64,000 nucleotides of DNA, taken from Myxococcota bacterium. Lineage in GTDB: Bacteria > Myxococcota_C > UBA6777. The notes below the pieces were generated by a model. The model made no database searches and had not been told where the DNA came from. It saw nothing but the letters and a program-made list of their open reading frames with translations. The stretch lies in the NCBI GenBank assembly GCA_023150835.1, contig JAKLKB010000013.1, positions 20,876-84,875 on the forward strand, read 5' to 3'. Below, piece after piece: positions 17,406-25,955 of this stretch (its first letter is position 1; each line of letters starts with the position of its first letter). The translations under genes were made by a program, and so were the position numbers.

Positions 17406-18000
17406 GAGCTTGGGCTTCGCGAACTTTGGCTTCGATTTCTTTAAGGACTTCGAAGGTGACCATCGAGAGGGCGCGGGCGCGTTGTGCAGCGGGATCGGGG
17501 GTGGGTTTTTCGCCCTTGGCTTTTTGGGCGTTCATTTTTTCTTCGTCGTGGGTGATGGCGGTGCGGAAGTCTTCGGCAGCTTCGAGGACTTGGCCTTTGC
17601 GCAAGCGGATCTCGCCACGGTTGACCATCGCGCAGATATCTTTCGCGTCCGTTTTCAGGGCGGTGTTGAACTCTTCGAGAGCTTCGTCATACTTTTCTTG
17701 GGCTTCAAGGATCGAACCCAAGGCGGTGTGGTAGTAGGCGACGTTGGGGTTCAAGGCGACAAGACCTTCGAAGATGGTCGCGGCTTCGGTGTACTTCCCT
17801 TGGTTGTAGAAGAAGTAGCCTTGGTTGGCCCATGCCAAGAGGACATCATCGGAAAGGTTGAAGAAATCTTGGAACGTCACATCACCGTTGATGAGTGCCT
17901 CCAGCTGTTCCTCGGAGATGGAAGATTCTCCGCCGGATTTGCTGGATGCGGTGGGTGGAGCGGGGATTTCCTCGGGTAAACCTTTTTTCTTTTGGGTCAA
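17386..18000 (-). CDS. SycD/LcrH-like TPR protein, probable T3SS chaperone
   Basis: This is a 204-residue protein. TTG 18000 is chosen because GGAGGTG lies 5 bases upstream. A disordered Pro/Ser/Gly-rich N-terminus (to about residue 28) precedes three TPR-like repeats at about 52-155. NQGYFFYNQGKYTEAATIFE, VAYYHTALGSILEAQEKYDE and ICAMVNRGEIRLRKGQVLEA are laid out as in class II translocator chaperones (SycD/LcrH/IpgC), including the LS-x-D start of the first helix. Adjacency to sctV supports a T3SS role, but no translocator gene is visible and general TPR function cannot be excluded. The C-terminal 45 residues are charged and helical. The gene's 3' end is duplicated downstream. Confidence 0.75.
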   Translation of the reverse strand: MTQKKKGLPEEIPAPPTASSKSGGESSISEEQLEALINGDVTFQDFFNLSDDVLLAWANQGYFFYNQGKYTEAATIFEGLVALNPNVAYYHTALGSILEAQEKYDEALEEFNTALKTDAKDICAMVNRGEIRLRKGQVLEAAEDFRTAITHDEEKMNAQKAKGEKPTPDPAAQRARALSMVTFEVLKEIEAKVREAQARGEIIE

Positions 18001-18508
18001 GAGACACCTCCGTAGGGATTGAATTGCCTTTTCTCTAACACGGGCGACATGTTGTGCGCGAAAGCAACCGACGAAACAATCGGAACCAACAGAAACCCAC
18101 AAGCGAACATCCCGCAAGGTGCGGGCCTTCCTGTCGTGGGTTTGTCACAGGCTTCGTATTGGCTTCGTATCGACAACCTCTTCTTTCATACCTTTCTGAA
18201 AAAAGAAGTCAAGCACGTTGTGTATGCGTATGTGTGCGTTTGTTGTGGGTTCGTACCTGTTTGGATCTTGTGGATTATCCGCAAGGATCAAGGCAGCGGT
18301 GGGCTTGGCAAAAAACAACAGCGATCCGTCCAAAACCGTTTGTGTCTCGGCGTGGGCATAGCGAAACGCACGCACCCATCCGCCTTGTCCACGAAGAGAA
18401 GAACCACCACAGCGAAAACATCCTACTCACTTTTCTTTGTGCGCGTCAAGCGAAGATTTTCATCAACCCCCCCCGTCCTATCAAAGCAAGATCGAGGGGT
18501 ATCGCACT
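18001..18508. other. 508-base gene-free region upstream of the TPR chaperone gene
   Basis: I see no credible gene. The only structured element is the nested inverted repeat at 18093-18143. A short minus-strand frame at 18145-18375 has no ribosome site and an implausible composition. The region should contain the promoter of the TPR gene and the end of the lipoprotein transcript. Confidence 0.5.
18093..18143 (-). promoter_or_regulatory. Nested inverted repeat, possible RNA structure or terminator
   Basis: A perfect outer stem AAACCCAC (18093-18100) / GTGGGTTT (18136-18143) encloses an inner stem CCCGC (18111-18115) / GCGGG (18121-18125). On the minus strand it lies about 93 bases upstream of the TPR chaperone start. 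It could be a terminator of the preceding lipoprotein gene or a leader structure of the chaperone gene. No known riboswitch consensus is recognised. Confidence 0.45.
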
Positions 18509-18889
18509 TCAAGAAGATATCTTTGGGAAGCATCCTCGGCGCTGTGAAATGGGCGGTTTGGGTTTTTCATCGTCGGGGAGGATGCACTTGTATCCTTCGC
18601 GGCAATCGTCTTCGGCCCAACACCGGGCCAAACAGCGCTGCAACAAGATCGGCGCAACGGGCCCATCCGGGATGCTTTCGATCCGCACGCAAAAGCTGCG
18701 TGTTGGGCAAGGCAAGGCCGCCGAGCAAGCCATCGTGCAGTATCCTTCGGGCGCTCCGAGATCGCAGAACATCCCCGCTTGGCAGACGGTGTTTTCCGTA
18801 CAAGACGCACCGATATCTCTGATCTCGGCCAAACATCCGCCCAAGATCACACACAGCACACCGATCCAACACACAACGCGCAACCACAT
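18509..18889 (-). CDS. Small Cys-rich lipoprotein
   Basis: This is a 126-residue lipoprotein. The signal peptide (MWLRVVCWIGVLCVILGGC) ends in the lipobox LGGC at residues 16-19. The mature part has about ten Cys in a spacing (TENTVCQAGMFCDLG, CTMACSAALPCPTRSFC, RCLARCWAEDDCREGYKC) like the EGF/Dickkopf-type modules common in myxobacterial surface lipoproteins. The start ATG 18889 has GGGATGGGAAG before it. The gene is divergent from the TPR/AgmX lipoprotein gene at 19187 across about 300 bases with no clear promoter boxes. Confidence 0.75.
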   Translation of the reverse strand: MWLRVVCWIGVLCVILGGCLAEIRDIGASCTENTVCQAGMFCDLGAPEGYCTMACSAALPCPTRSFCVRIESIPDGPVAPILLQRCLARCWAEDDCREGYKCILPDDEKPKPPISQRRGCFPKISS

Positions 18890-19186
18890 CTTCCCATCCC
18901 GCTATTTCGCTTTCATTCCTCGACCCACGAGAACACACGCAACCGATCGGCCCCATGATCATCCGCAGTGTGTACAACAGACCCAACCACAAAGGAATAG
19001 ACTCTTGGGTGGCGGCGTCACTCATCCAAAAAACGAAAGGGCGTTCATTTGACTGCACAACCCCCAACGTCCGCTGTGTCGCTGAAAAAACCCTTGTTCT
19101 CTTGCTCGATGTTCGTTAGATTGAGGCCGCACACAGCCGTCCGTTCTCGCCCAAACGTCCTATACGGACAGGAGGCCCCTATCACT

Positions 19187-20668
19187 ATGTTGCAAAAAAG
19201 AATTCTTGTGCTGTTCGCCTTTTGCTCGCTGATTGTGACTGGTCTTGCTTGCGAAACCACCGATAAAAACACGAAAGACAACAAAGAAGCCCAAAACAAC
19301 GAAACTGCGATCGTAGAGGGCCGCAAACAGATCCAAAAACAGATCAACGATGGCAAACGCTACGACGCGATCAAACTGTTTCAAGATCAATCGACGCGCT
19401 CCCCCGACTCCGAAGTTGCGCATTATCTTCATGGCTACGCGCTCAAAGATCCGCAAAAAAAATGGAAAGCCTTTGATCGCTGTTTGCGTGTCAATCCCAA
19501 CCAATTTTGGTGCATGATCGGACGCGGCGAGATCTACGCCTTTTGGCGTGTTGCGGACCGCGCCACCGAAGACTTTGAAAATGCCCGAAAACTCCGCCCT
19601 CAACACCCCGACCCCTTGGTTGGGCTTGCCAACCTCGCAGAGTACCAACGCAAAGATGCCGAAGCCATCGCGCTTTATCAACAGGTTCTGGCAAAATCTC
19701 CCAACCACCCCGAAGCGCTGCTCGGCTTGGCACGCATCCATTACCGCAGCGGACAGTGGGCCGAAGCGATATCGTGGTTTAACAAGCGTCTTGATATCGA
19801 ACCCAAACACTTCGAATCCCTCGAACTGCTCGCCGATATCTATTACAACAAAACCAAACAATACGCCGCAGCTGTTCCGATCCTCGAAAAAGCCCTTGAT
19901 ATCCGCCCTCAACATCAAAAAATGCATATGTTTCTCGCCGACGCCTACGAACGCACCAACGAAGAAGACAAAGCCCTCGAAGTCTACGAGCGTGCAAGCA
20001 AACTCCCGCAAGTCTTTTTTCTCACCTTTTATCGGCTGGGTGTCTTGCGAGCCAAAAAGAACAAACGCGAAGGAGGCATCGAAGCTCTCGAAGTGGCCGT
20101 CAAACAACGCTCCGATCACGAACCCAGTTTGACGCTCCTTGCGCAGCTTTATATGCAAACCCAAAAACCTGAAAAAGCGCTCCCGCTGCTTCGGCGTCTC
20201 ACTCGGATTAATGGGCAAAATCCAACCTACCGAGCCGAACTTGCCCAAGCCTACGCGCAAAAAGAAGACTACGCCAACGCCCTCAAAGAGTACCAAGAGC
20301 TGATGCAGCTCAGCCCCGAAAACACCCAGTACCGCTCCTCTTTGCGCAACCTCCTTGAAAAGCTCGGACTGAACGACGCCACCTACACCGCAAAAACCAC
20401 CTCGGCGGTGATGGACAAAGGCAAGCGCACCATCCTTCGATGTTACCGAAACCGCCTGAAAGCCAACAAAAACCTTCGCGGCGATATCGAGGCTCTCTTG
20501 ATCGTCTCTGCCAACGGGAAAGTCGAAAAAGTCACCCTCGGCGAAGTCAGCAAGCCCCTCGAAGACAAGATCGTCCAAGCCTGCGTACAGTGGACCTTTC
20601 TACTCGCTCGCTTCCCCCAGATCACCCGCCGCGTTCGCCTCCGCTACCCCATCTCTTTCCGCCCCTGA
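19187..20668 (+). CDS. TPR lipoprotein with AgmX/PglI-like C-terminal domain
   Basis: This is a 493-residue protein starting at ATG 19187 with GGAGG upstream. The signal peptide ends in a lipobox-like TGLAC. About ten TPR units fill residues 60-395 (for example GLANLAEYQRKDAEAIALYQ and ALLGLARIHYRSGQWAEAI). The C-terminal 90 residues, ILRCYRNRLKANKNLRGDIE followed by LIVSANGKVEKVTLGEVSKP and IVQACVQWTF, match the AgmX/PglI C-terminal fold, a TonB-C-like module of gliding and envelope proteins in Myxococcota. The role is probably as an envelope scaffold. It ends 35 bases before the convergent lipoprotein gene. Confidence 0.85.
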   Translation: MLQKRILVLFAFCSLIVTGLACETTDKNTKDNKEAQNNETAIVEGRKQIQKQINDGKRYDAIKLFQDQSTRSPDSEVAHYLHGYALKDPQKKWKAFDRCLRVNPNQFWCMIGRGEIYAFWRVADRATEDFENARKLRPQHPDPLVGLANLAEYQRKDAEAIALYQQVLAKSPNHPEALLGLARIHYRSGQWAEAISWFNKRLDIEPKHFESLELLADIYYNKTKQYAAAVPILEKALDIRPQHQKMHMFLADAYERTNEEDKALEVYERASKLPQVFFLTFYRLGVLRAKKNKREGGIEALEVAVKQRSDHEPSLTLLAQLYMQTQKPEKALPLLRRLTRINGQNPTYRAELAQAYAQKEDYANALKEYQELMQLSPENTQYRSSLRNLLEKLGLNDATYTAKTTSAVMDKGKRTILRCYRNRLKANKNLRGDIEALLIVSANGKVEKVTLGEVSKPLEDKIVQACVQWTFLLARFPQITRRVRLRYPISFRP

Positions 20669-20703
20669 TCTCCCCCGACTCACCGCACAAAACACCGATA
20701 AGC

Positions 20704-22767
20704 TTATTTTTTCCAAGTACGGATATCGATATTGTTGTCGTTGGCGCGGAGGTTCACTTTGTAGTTGGAGATGTAAGAGATATCGTTGTCGATGACTTGA
20801 TCGGCAAAGAAGCCAAAGGCCCCACGATAGGGCGTATCCTCACCTGCGAGCTTTTCCTTTTTCCACTGATTGTCGCCTTCACGGATGGCGATCTTGAGGG
20901 CTTGGGTGGTGGCGTCTTGGTAGACGATGCGGGGTTCGCCTTGGCTATCGACGGCCAACGAACAATCCGCAAGCATCCGCTTGTCTCCGCCGTTGGGATC
21001 GAGCAAACCGTCGTCGACGAGTTCTTCTTTTTCGACTTTGAGATCTTTGCCGAGGCGCATGTAATGGACTTCGGTGTCGGTGGCGTTGATGTAAGCGATG
21101 TGGATGCGCCCCGTTGTATCGACCATGACGGAGGGGAATTGCCCTTCGTTGCGCTTGCCTTTGGAAAGAACGGTGGGTGTAAAGGGTACGCTGGCGGATT
21201 CTTGTTTGGCGAGTTTGAGCAGGCCCTTGAGGTTGTCGTAGTAAGCGACGATCACACCGCCCCCTTCGATGGACGCGATGGAGGGGAAGAGACCAACGCC
21301 CGGAGGCAAGGGCGGATTGGGATCAGCATCGATCGTTTTGAGGCAGATATCATTCCAGCAGATCTCGCCTTTGGCCGCGCAAGGCGTTTTGCATTTGCTG
21401 GCATCGGCGGTGGGAGCGCGACAAACAGCTTGGCCGCCGTCGTTCACACAGACTTCTTTTTTTGCAGCGTCACATTTTCCAGAACAAGAGGGCAGTTTGG
21501 CGCTGTCAGCATCGGCGATCAACCAGTCGGCATCGGCCTTGGGAGCGGGGACTTTTCCACGCGCCACGCGGAGGACGCTATCGCCCGCAGTATCGGTCTT
21601 TACGAAGTAAGCGATGGCAGGGACACCGTTGGAGTCAAGCGTAATCGACGTAAAGCGACCCACCCCTTTTCCGTTGTTGTCCACGACGTGGAGGGACCAC
21701 GTGCCATTTTCTTTGCGTGCGTATTTGAGTGTCCCGTTGGTCTCGTCGTAGTACGAGATGTGAAGCGTACCGCCCGTTCCAACGGCCAACGAGGTATGTT
21801 TGCCGACATCATCGCCCGGATCGCCGATCCCGCCACGAGGACCATCGACGGCACCTTTGACGGTGCCGTTGGCAGGCACTCCGTCGACAAACTCCCAAGT
21901 AAACGAACCATCGGCTTTTCGAGTGCCAACAACCAGATCTCCGTAAGTCTTGTTGTAGCCGCTGATCACCACCTGACCGCTCACCAGACCGATCTCCGAG
22001 AAAAGGCCGTTTTCGCCCAATTCAAGGGCTGGTTTTTTCACGCACCGACAATCGGGTCCCGTGATCTTGCAGCTTGATGGATCGACTTTAAACTGCGTAG
22101 GATCGGGCTTATCGAAGCCCTTTTCACAGGTCAGCGTTTCGCAAGGCGCGGGGTTGTTGACGCACTGATCTTGCTGCGCGTTGCAGCACTTCCCTTCGCC
22201 ACAATCGGCACCACCGCAAGGTAGCTGGCACTTACATTGACCGCTCACGCAGCTTGGTTGGATGCCTTCGTTACAGGTGATGGGCTGGATACAAGTGTTT
22301 TTGCCACCTGCACGGCAGTCTTCGTCGACGACACAACGGCGGAAGTTGCACTTTTTGCCGGTGCCGTTGCCAAAGTCACAGCAGATCTTTTCGCCTGTGC
22401 AATCCTTGTCTGCGGTGCATCCGTCCGAGGGTTTGGGGACGCAAGTTCCCAAGATCACGTCGCAGATCTCGTTGGGTCCGCACTCTGAATCTTTTGTGCA
22501 ACGAGAGGGCTTGCATTGACCGCCTTTACAAACAAGGCCGGTCGGACAATCTTTGTCTTCTTTACAGATATCGGTGGTTGGTTTACAGACGCCTTGGCCG
22601 CTAGACTTGTCGCAATAACAACGGTTTGCGTTGCACTTTTCGCCAACGCACTCCGCATCATCAACGCAAGAGAAGACGCCCACATCCCCGCAATTGCATC
22701 CTTCGGTATAAAAAGCAAAAGGCAAAAAAAGGAACAACAAAAACACTCTCGACGAGCGTCTCAACAT
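20704..22767 (-). CDS. Large Cys-rich surface lipoprotein with beta-propeller-like body
   Basis: This is a 687-residue protein. ATG 22767 fits best, with AAGGAGG six bases upstream. The hydrophobic signal ends TEGC, a possible lipobox. Residues about 25-250 are packed with Cys in repeating units of the form C..D.DC..G..C..G.C, like Dickkopf/EGF modules. From about 270 to the end, repeats such as HISYYDETNGTLKYARKENG, IAYFVKTDTAGDSVLRVARG and IAYINATDTEVHYMRLGKD resemble blades of a beta-propeller. A second Cys cluster (about 410-470) interrupts the propeller. It is likely anchored in the outer membrane and exposed. Binding partners are unknown. Confidence 0.8.
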   Translation of the reverse strand: MLRRSSRVFLLFLFLPFAFYTEGCNCGDVGVFSCVDDAECVGEKCNANRCYCDKSSGQGVCKPTTDICKEDKDCPTGLVCKGGQCKPSRCTKDSECGPNEICDVILGTCVPKPSDGCTADKDCTGEKICCDFGNGTGKKCNFRRCVVDEDCRAGGKNTCIQPITCNEGIQPSCVSGQCKCQLPCGGADCGEGKCCNAQQDQCVNNPAPCETLTCEKGFDKPDPTQFKVDPSSCKITGPDCRCVKKPALELGENGLFSEIGLVSGQVVISGYNKTYGDLVVGTRKADGSFTWEFVDGVPANGTVKGAVDGPRGGIGDPGDDVGKHTSLAVGTGGTLHISYYDETNGTLKYARKENGTWSLHVVDNNGKGVGRFTSITLDSNGVPAIAYFVKTDTAGDSVLRVARGKVPAPKADADWLIADADSAKLPSCSGKCDAAKKEVCVNDGGQAVCRAPTADASKCKTPCAAKGEICWNDICLKTIDADPNPPLPPGVGLFPSIASIEGGGVIVAYYDNLKGLLKLAKQESASVPFTPTVLSKGKRNEGQFPSVMVDTTGRIHIAYINATDTEVHYMRLGKDLKVEKEELVDDGLLDPNGGDKRMLADCSLAVDSQGEPRIVYQDATTQALKIAIREGDNQWKKEKLAGEDTPYRGAFGFFADQVIDNDISYISNYKVNLRANDNNIDIRTWKK

Positions 22768-23041
22768 GGACATCCTCCTTGGGTCGATCCCATCCAAACA
22801 AGCGAAGTGTTTTGTGATGCCGAGGTGAGGCCCCAAATAACAGTATCGGATCAGCCCGATTCATCGAAACCACCACACGCCACCGCGCAGGCAACATACA
22901 TCTGTTTGGTGGTAGCAGATGACCACCCTCCTGTCAACTACAGCTATCGGCAAGACAAACGATGTAATGTCAACGATATCGCGCTTTTCTTCACACTCCA
23001 CAGACACGCCGCCCACCTTGTACCCCTCACGCGGCAGAAGT

Positions 23042-24154
23042 TCACACCATCGGACTTGCGGGGCGCGCATCCCTCACCCACGCCTCCCATCGCTGCGAAG
23101 GCATCCGCCAAAAGATCCACAACCCCAAAGCCCCTGTGACGATCGCAAGAAATTGTCCCGGCGTATAACCCGCATAACGGGCCTCATCGACACGCAGGAC
23201 GTCCATCGCAAAACGAACCGGGGCATACGCCACCATCCAAAACCCCAGAGACGCCCCGATCCTTCGGTGTAGATCGCGACTGCTTCGAAAGTTGATCCAC
23301 ACCAACACCCCCAACAAGAGGGCTTCTAAGACGCCCAAATCGTATCTCGGATGCGTCCGAAATTGCGCATTTTCCGCCCAAAAGACATGGATTTGCTCGA
23401 TCTGGGCGTGGGTGGCGTCTTCCCAAAATCGCACCGGCCAATGCAGCGTCAAGCCCTTGAGCAACCACCCCAAAAATGGATGCGCAACAAACGCCATCAT
23501 CCCCGCACCAACGACCACAAAAAAACTTGAAACGCTCCAAAAAGGTTGTTCTTCCCATCGGCTCCACAAAAAAGCCAGCCACACCCCCACAAACAACACG
23601 GCCAACCAAAACCTCCACGAATCCAACGGCAAGATCTCGACCAACACCGCCGTCTGATCGGTGGGATAGAAGATCCCAACATCGCCCAGATGTTGTGGCT
23701 TTCCCGGGAACCAAACCCCCGGATGATCATGCGCGATCGCACACCCCAACCGCCCTAAAAAAAAGGCCGGCAAAAATCCGTAAGACATCACCTCCAAATA
23801 CGGAAACAACGGAGCCCCCCGCCAACGCAAGTACACAACGATCACCAACAGCCCCCCCAAAAATCCCCCAAACGAAGAGATCCCCATCCAAGGCGCAAAC
23901 AAACGCAGCGGATTTTCCAAGACTTTCTCAGGAAAGTACAACAGATCCGAAAACACATGCGACAGAAAAAAGCCACCCACCACCGCCCAAAAGATCGTAT
24001 CGATCGTCAAGTTGGCGTCCAACCCCACCGCTTCCGCACGCTGGCGCGCCAAACGCGCCCCCCACACCACCCCCAACGCGATCAAGATCCCAAACACTTG
24101 CACCGAAAAAAAGTTCCCAAACTTGTAGACGGGAACATGAAGATAAGGCAACAT
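23042..24154 (-). CDS. lgt: Prolipoprotein diacylglyceryl transferase, long variant
   Basis: Lgt transfers diacylglycerol from phosphatidylglycerol to the lipobox Cys of prelipoproteins in the inner membrane. The protein has 370 residues from ATG 24154 (TGGAG upstream), longer than the usual 260-290. Multiple membrane helices are clear. The Lgt signature GRxGNFxNxExxG appears as GRLGCAIAHDHPG, a variant I associate with Myxococcota. The N-terminal VQVFGILIALGVVWGARLARQRAEA and the C-terminal YAPVRFAMDVLRVDEARYAGYTPGQF are typical. The extra length lies between the signature and the C-terminal block (about residues 170-290). It fits the many lipoproteins in this window. Confidence 0.88.
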   Translation of the reverse strand: MLPYLHVPVYKFGNFFSVQVFGILIALGVVWGARLARQRAEAVGLDANLTIDTIFWAVVGGFFLSHVFSDLLYFPEKVLENPLRLFAPWMGISSFGGFLGGLLVIVVYLRWRGAPLFPYLEVMSYGFLPAFFLGRLGCAIAHDHPGVWFPGKPQHLGDVGIFYPTDQTAVLVEILPLDSWRFWLAVLFVGVWLAFLWSRWEEQPFWSVSSFFVVVGAGMMAFVAHPFLGWLLKGLTLHWPVRFWEDATHAQIEQIHVFWAENAQFRTHPRYDLGVLEALLLGVLVWINFRSSRDLHRRIGASLGFWMVAYAPVRFAMDVLRVDEARYAGYTPGQFLAIVTGALGLWIFWRMPSQRWEAWVRDARPASPMV

Positions 24155-24217
24155 AACCACTCCAGACGTAAATCGCCGAACCATCGGCCAAAAGGACGAA
24201 AAGAAAGTTTTCCTGCG

Positions 24218-25717
24218 ATGCAACGGTACTATTACATGATCCAGCGCGACGGGCGCTATGCCCTCGGCCAAACGCACCGAATTCACGCCTTGATCACCGA
24301 CCCCCACACCCCAGAAGACCACCCCGAACGCCTGTGGCTGATGGCCGATAAAGCCCTTTCTTCCTCCGAGCAGGCCTACCTCGAACGCCTGTTGGAGATG
24401 GCCGAAGATACGCCTTTTGGCCCCACGCTCGCTGTGTCTGAAACAGAAGCCAAGCGCATCTTGGATGCCTTACAAAAAAAATCCCTTCAAGACAAAGCCG
24501 ACACGCCCGACGCTCCCGATCATACGGTCCCTCCCACCACACCACCCAAAACAGCGAGGCATCCGTCCCATCCCATCGAGCAGTCCACAAAACACACCCA
24601 TTCGCACCATCCCATCGAGCAATCCGCAAAACACACCCATTCGCACCATCCCATCGAGCAATCCGCAAAACACACCCATTCGCACCATCCCATCGAGCAA
24701 TCCGCAAAACACACCCACTCGCACCATCCCATCGAGCAATCCGCCGAAACGACCGCGCCACGTCAGATATCCTTCCTTGATGCCAAAGCACAGATCACCC
24801 TTCCAACAGCCCCCTCAGGAGGATCACGCCGTCATCCGCGCATCGACGCTTGGCCCGATCCTGCTCAATCGGCCCTTCGTCCAACGCATCCGACGTTATC
24901 TTCTTCCGACGAACCTCTGACAGGAGGGCAAGAGATCGCCTCGAACCGTCCCCTTGCTCAGCGGCAAGGGCTTCTTCAACAAAGTCTGTTTGGTCGATGG
25001 CAACAGGGAGATATCCTGTCTTTGCACACAGAAACAAATGGGGATCTGCTTCTTCGCTTGATGGATGTCGACGCCCTCCAACGCCTGTTGCGGCTCCGAG
25101 ATGCGTTTCATCAACAAGAATCGACCGTCTCCGCGCTTTTCTCTCCCGTTGACTTGCTGCTTGCGGCGGTGCAAAACAAGCCACCGTACCCGATGCAGCC
25201 GAACCAAGCCTACTTTGTGTATCAGCCGATCCACCTGTATCGTCGGCTCTTTGGCTCGTGGCTCCCCGACGACAGCGCGCACGAAGTCCACGCCTTTTTC
25301 AACGAACAGATCGACGCAGAAGAATGCTTTCTCTGTCTCGGTCGCCCCTTTCAAAGCCGAAGAACCCACGCGCAGCGCGGCGAGATGGGAACGTATCGAG
25401 GTGAAGTCGTGCGATCTTGGGTGATCCCACTCCTCCAAGATCCGTCCACAGACCTCTTTGAAAAACTCTTGCGCGACGCCCAAATCCGCTGCCCAATTTA
25501 TGACCAAAACCTCGGCCATTTGGGAGAGATGGAATTTTACTTTCGATTGCTCCAACAACTTGGCCTCCATCCCGACCACATCCTCGAAGAGATCGAAGAT
25601 ATCATCCCGATTGATAGCCTTTGCCGGCTACTGGAGGTGGATCGCCCTCCGCTCACCCCTGACCGCGAGTCAGATGATCTGCCACCCTTCGCCCGTGATC
25701 AAGACGACGACTTCTGA
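24218..25717 (+). CDS. Hypothetical protein with His-rich 13-residue tandem repeat
   Basis: I do not recognise this 499-residue protein. ATG 24218 is chosen because the sequence from MQRYYYMIQRDGRYALGQTH onward is protein-like; no strong ribosome site is seen. Residues 1-95 form a small folded domain. Residues 118-176 are four full copies plus part of a fifth of HPIEQSAKHTHSH. A disordered stretch runs to about 240. The C-terminal 250 residues form a soluble domain with four clustered Cys (EECFLCLG, then IRCPIYD and LCRLLEV) and acidic helices near the end. The His repeat could bind metal. It is divergent from lgt and ends about 240 bases before dnaK. Confidence 0.7.
   Translation: MQRYYYMIQRDGRYALGQTHRIHALITDPHTPEDHPERLWLMADKALSSSEQAYLERLLEMAEDTPFGPTLAVSETEAKRILDALQKKSLQDKADTPDAPDHTVPPTTPPKTARHPSHPIEQSTKHTHSHHPIEQSAKHTHSHHPIEQSAKHTHSHHPIEQSAKHTHSHHPIEQSAETTAPRQISFLDAKAQITLPTAPSGGSRRHPRIDAWPDPAQSALRPTHPTLSSSDEPLTGGQEIASNRPLAQRQGLLQQSLFGRWQQGDILSLHTETNGDLLLRLMDVDALQRLLRLRDAFHQQESTVSALFSPVDLLLAAVQNKPPYPMQPNQAYFVYQPIHLYRRLFGSWLPDDSAHEVHAFFNEQIDAEECFLCLGRPFQSRRTHAQRGEMGTYRGEVVRSWVIPLLQDPSTDLFEKLLRDAQIRCPIYDQNLGHLGEMEFYFRLLQQLGLHPDHILEEIEDIIPIDSLCRLLEVDRPPLTPDRESDDLPPFARDQDDDF
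24569..24742 (+). repeat. 39-bp in-frame tandem repeat
   Basis: Four complete units and a partial fifth with period 39 encode HPIEQSAKHTHSH inside the gene at 24218. Copies are nearly identical at the DNA level (CATCCCATCGAGCAATCCGC), implying recent expansion. Confidence 0.95.
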
Positions 25718-25810
25718 TGCGGCTGTTTTTTCTTCACGAAAACGTAAGAGCCTTCTATCTATTTATTCTATAATATGTTTTTTTGCTTCGATTCGTGCGC
25801 GCATGATTTC

Positions 25811-25838
25811 TTGACAAGGGGAGGGTGGTGGTTATGTT
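25811..25838 (+). promoter_or_regulatory. Putative sigma-70-type promoter of dnaK
   Basis: TTGACA at 25811-25816 and TATGTT at 25833-25838 are separated by 16 bases, 118 bases before the dnaK start. A TATAAT lies further up at 25769-25774 but lacks a good -35. No CIRCE inverted repeat or clear heat-shock sigma consensus was found. The gap between 25717 and 25956 holds nothing else. Confidence 0.5.
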
Positions 25839-25955
25839 CTGTCTCGCATTAGGACATGAAACCTGCCAAATAAGGCGATCTACCCGCATTATCTGGACTG
25901 ATTGCACCGCGAAAACCTCTCGACAGGCACACTTGCGGCTAGAGGAGATTTTTTT

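Noticed and set aside
18145-18375. Minus-strand frame of 76 codons in the 18001-18508 gap
   Set aside because: No ribosome site, no family, and odd composition.
20440-22077. Long open frame on the plus strand (545 codons)
   Set aside because: Antisense to the Cys-rich lipoprotein and overlapping the end of the TPR/AgmX gene; no ribosome site or recognisable domain.
22861-23070. Minus-strand frame of 69 codons overlapping the lgt 3' end
   Set aside because: Composition is passable but there is no ribosome site or family, and it ends in a Cys/Trp-rich stretch unlike a protein; more likely the region holds the promoter of the downstream lipoprotein gene.
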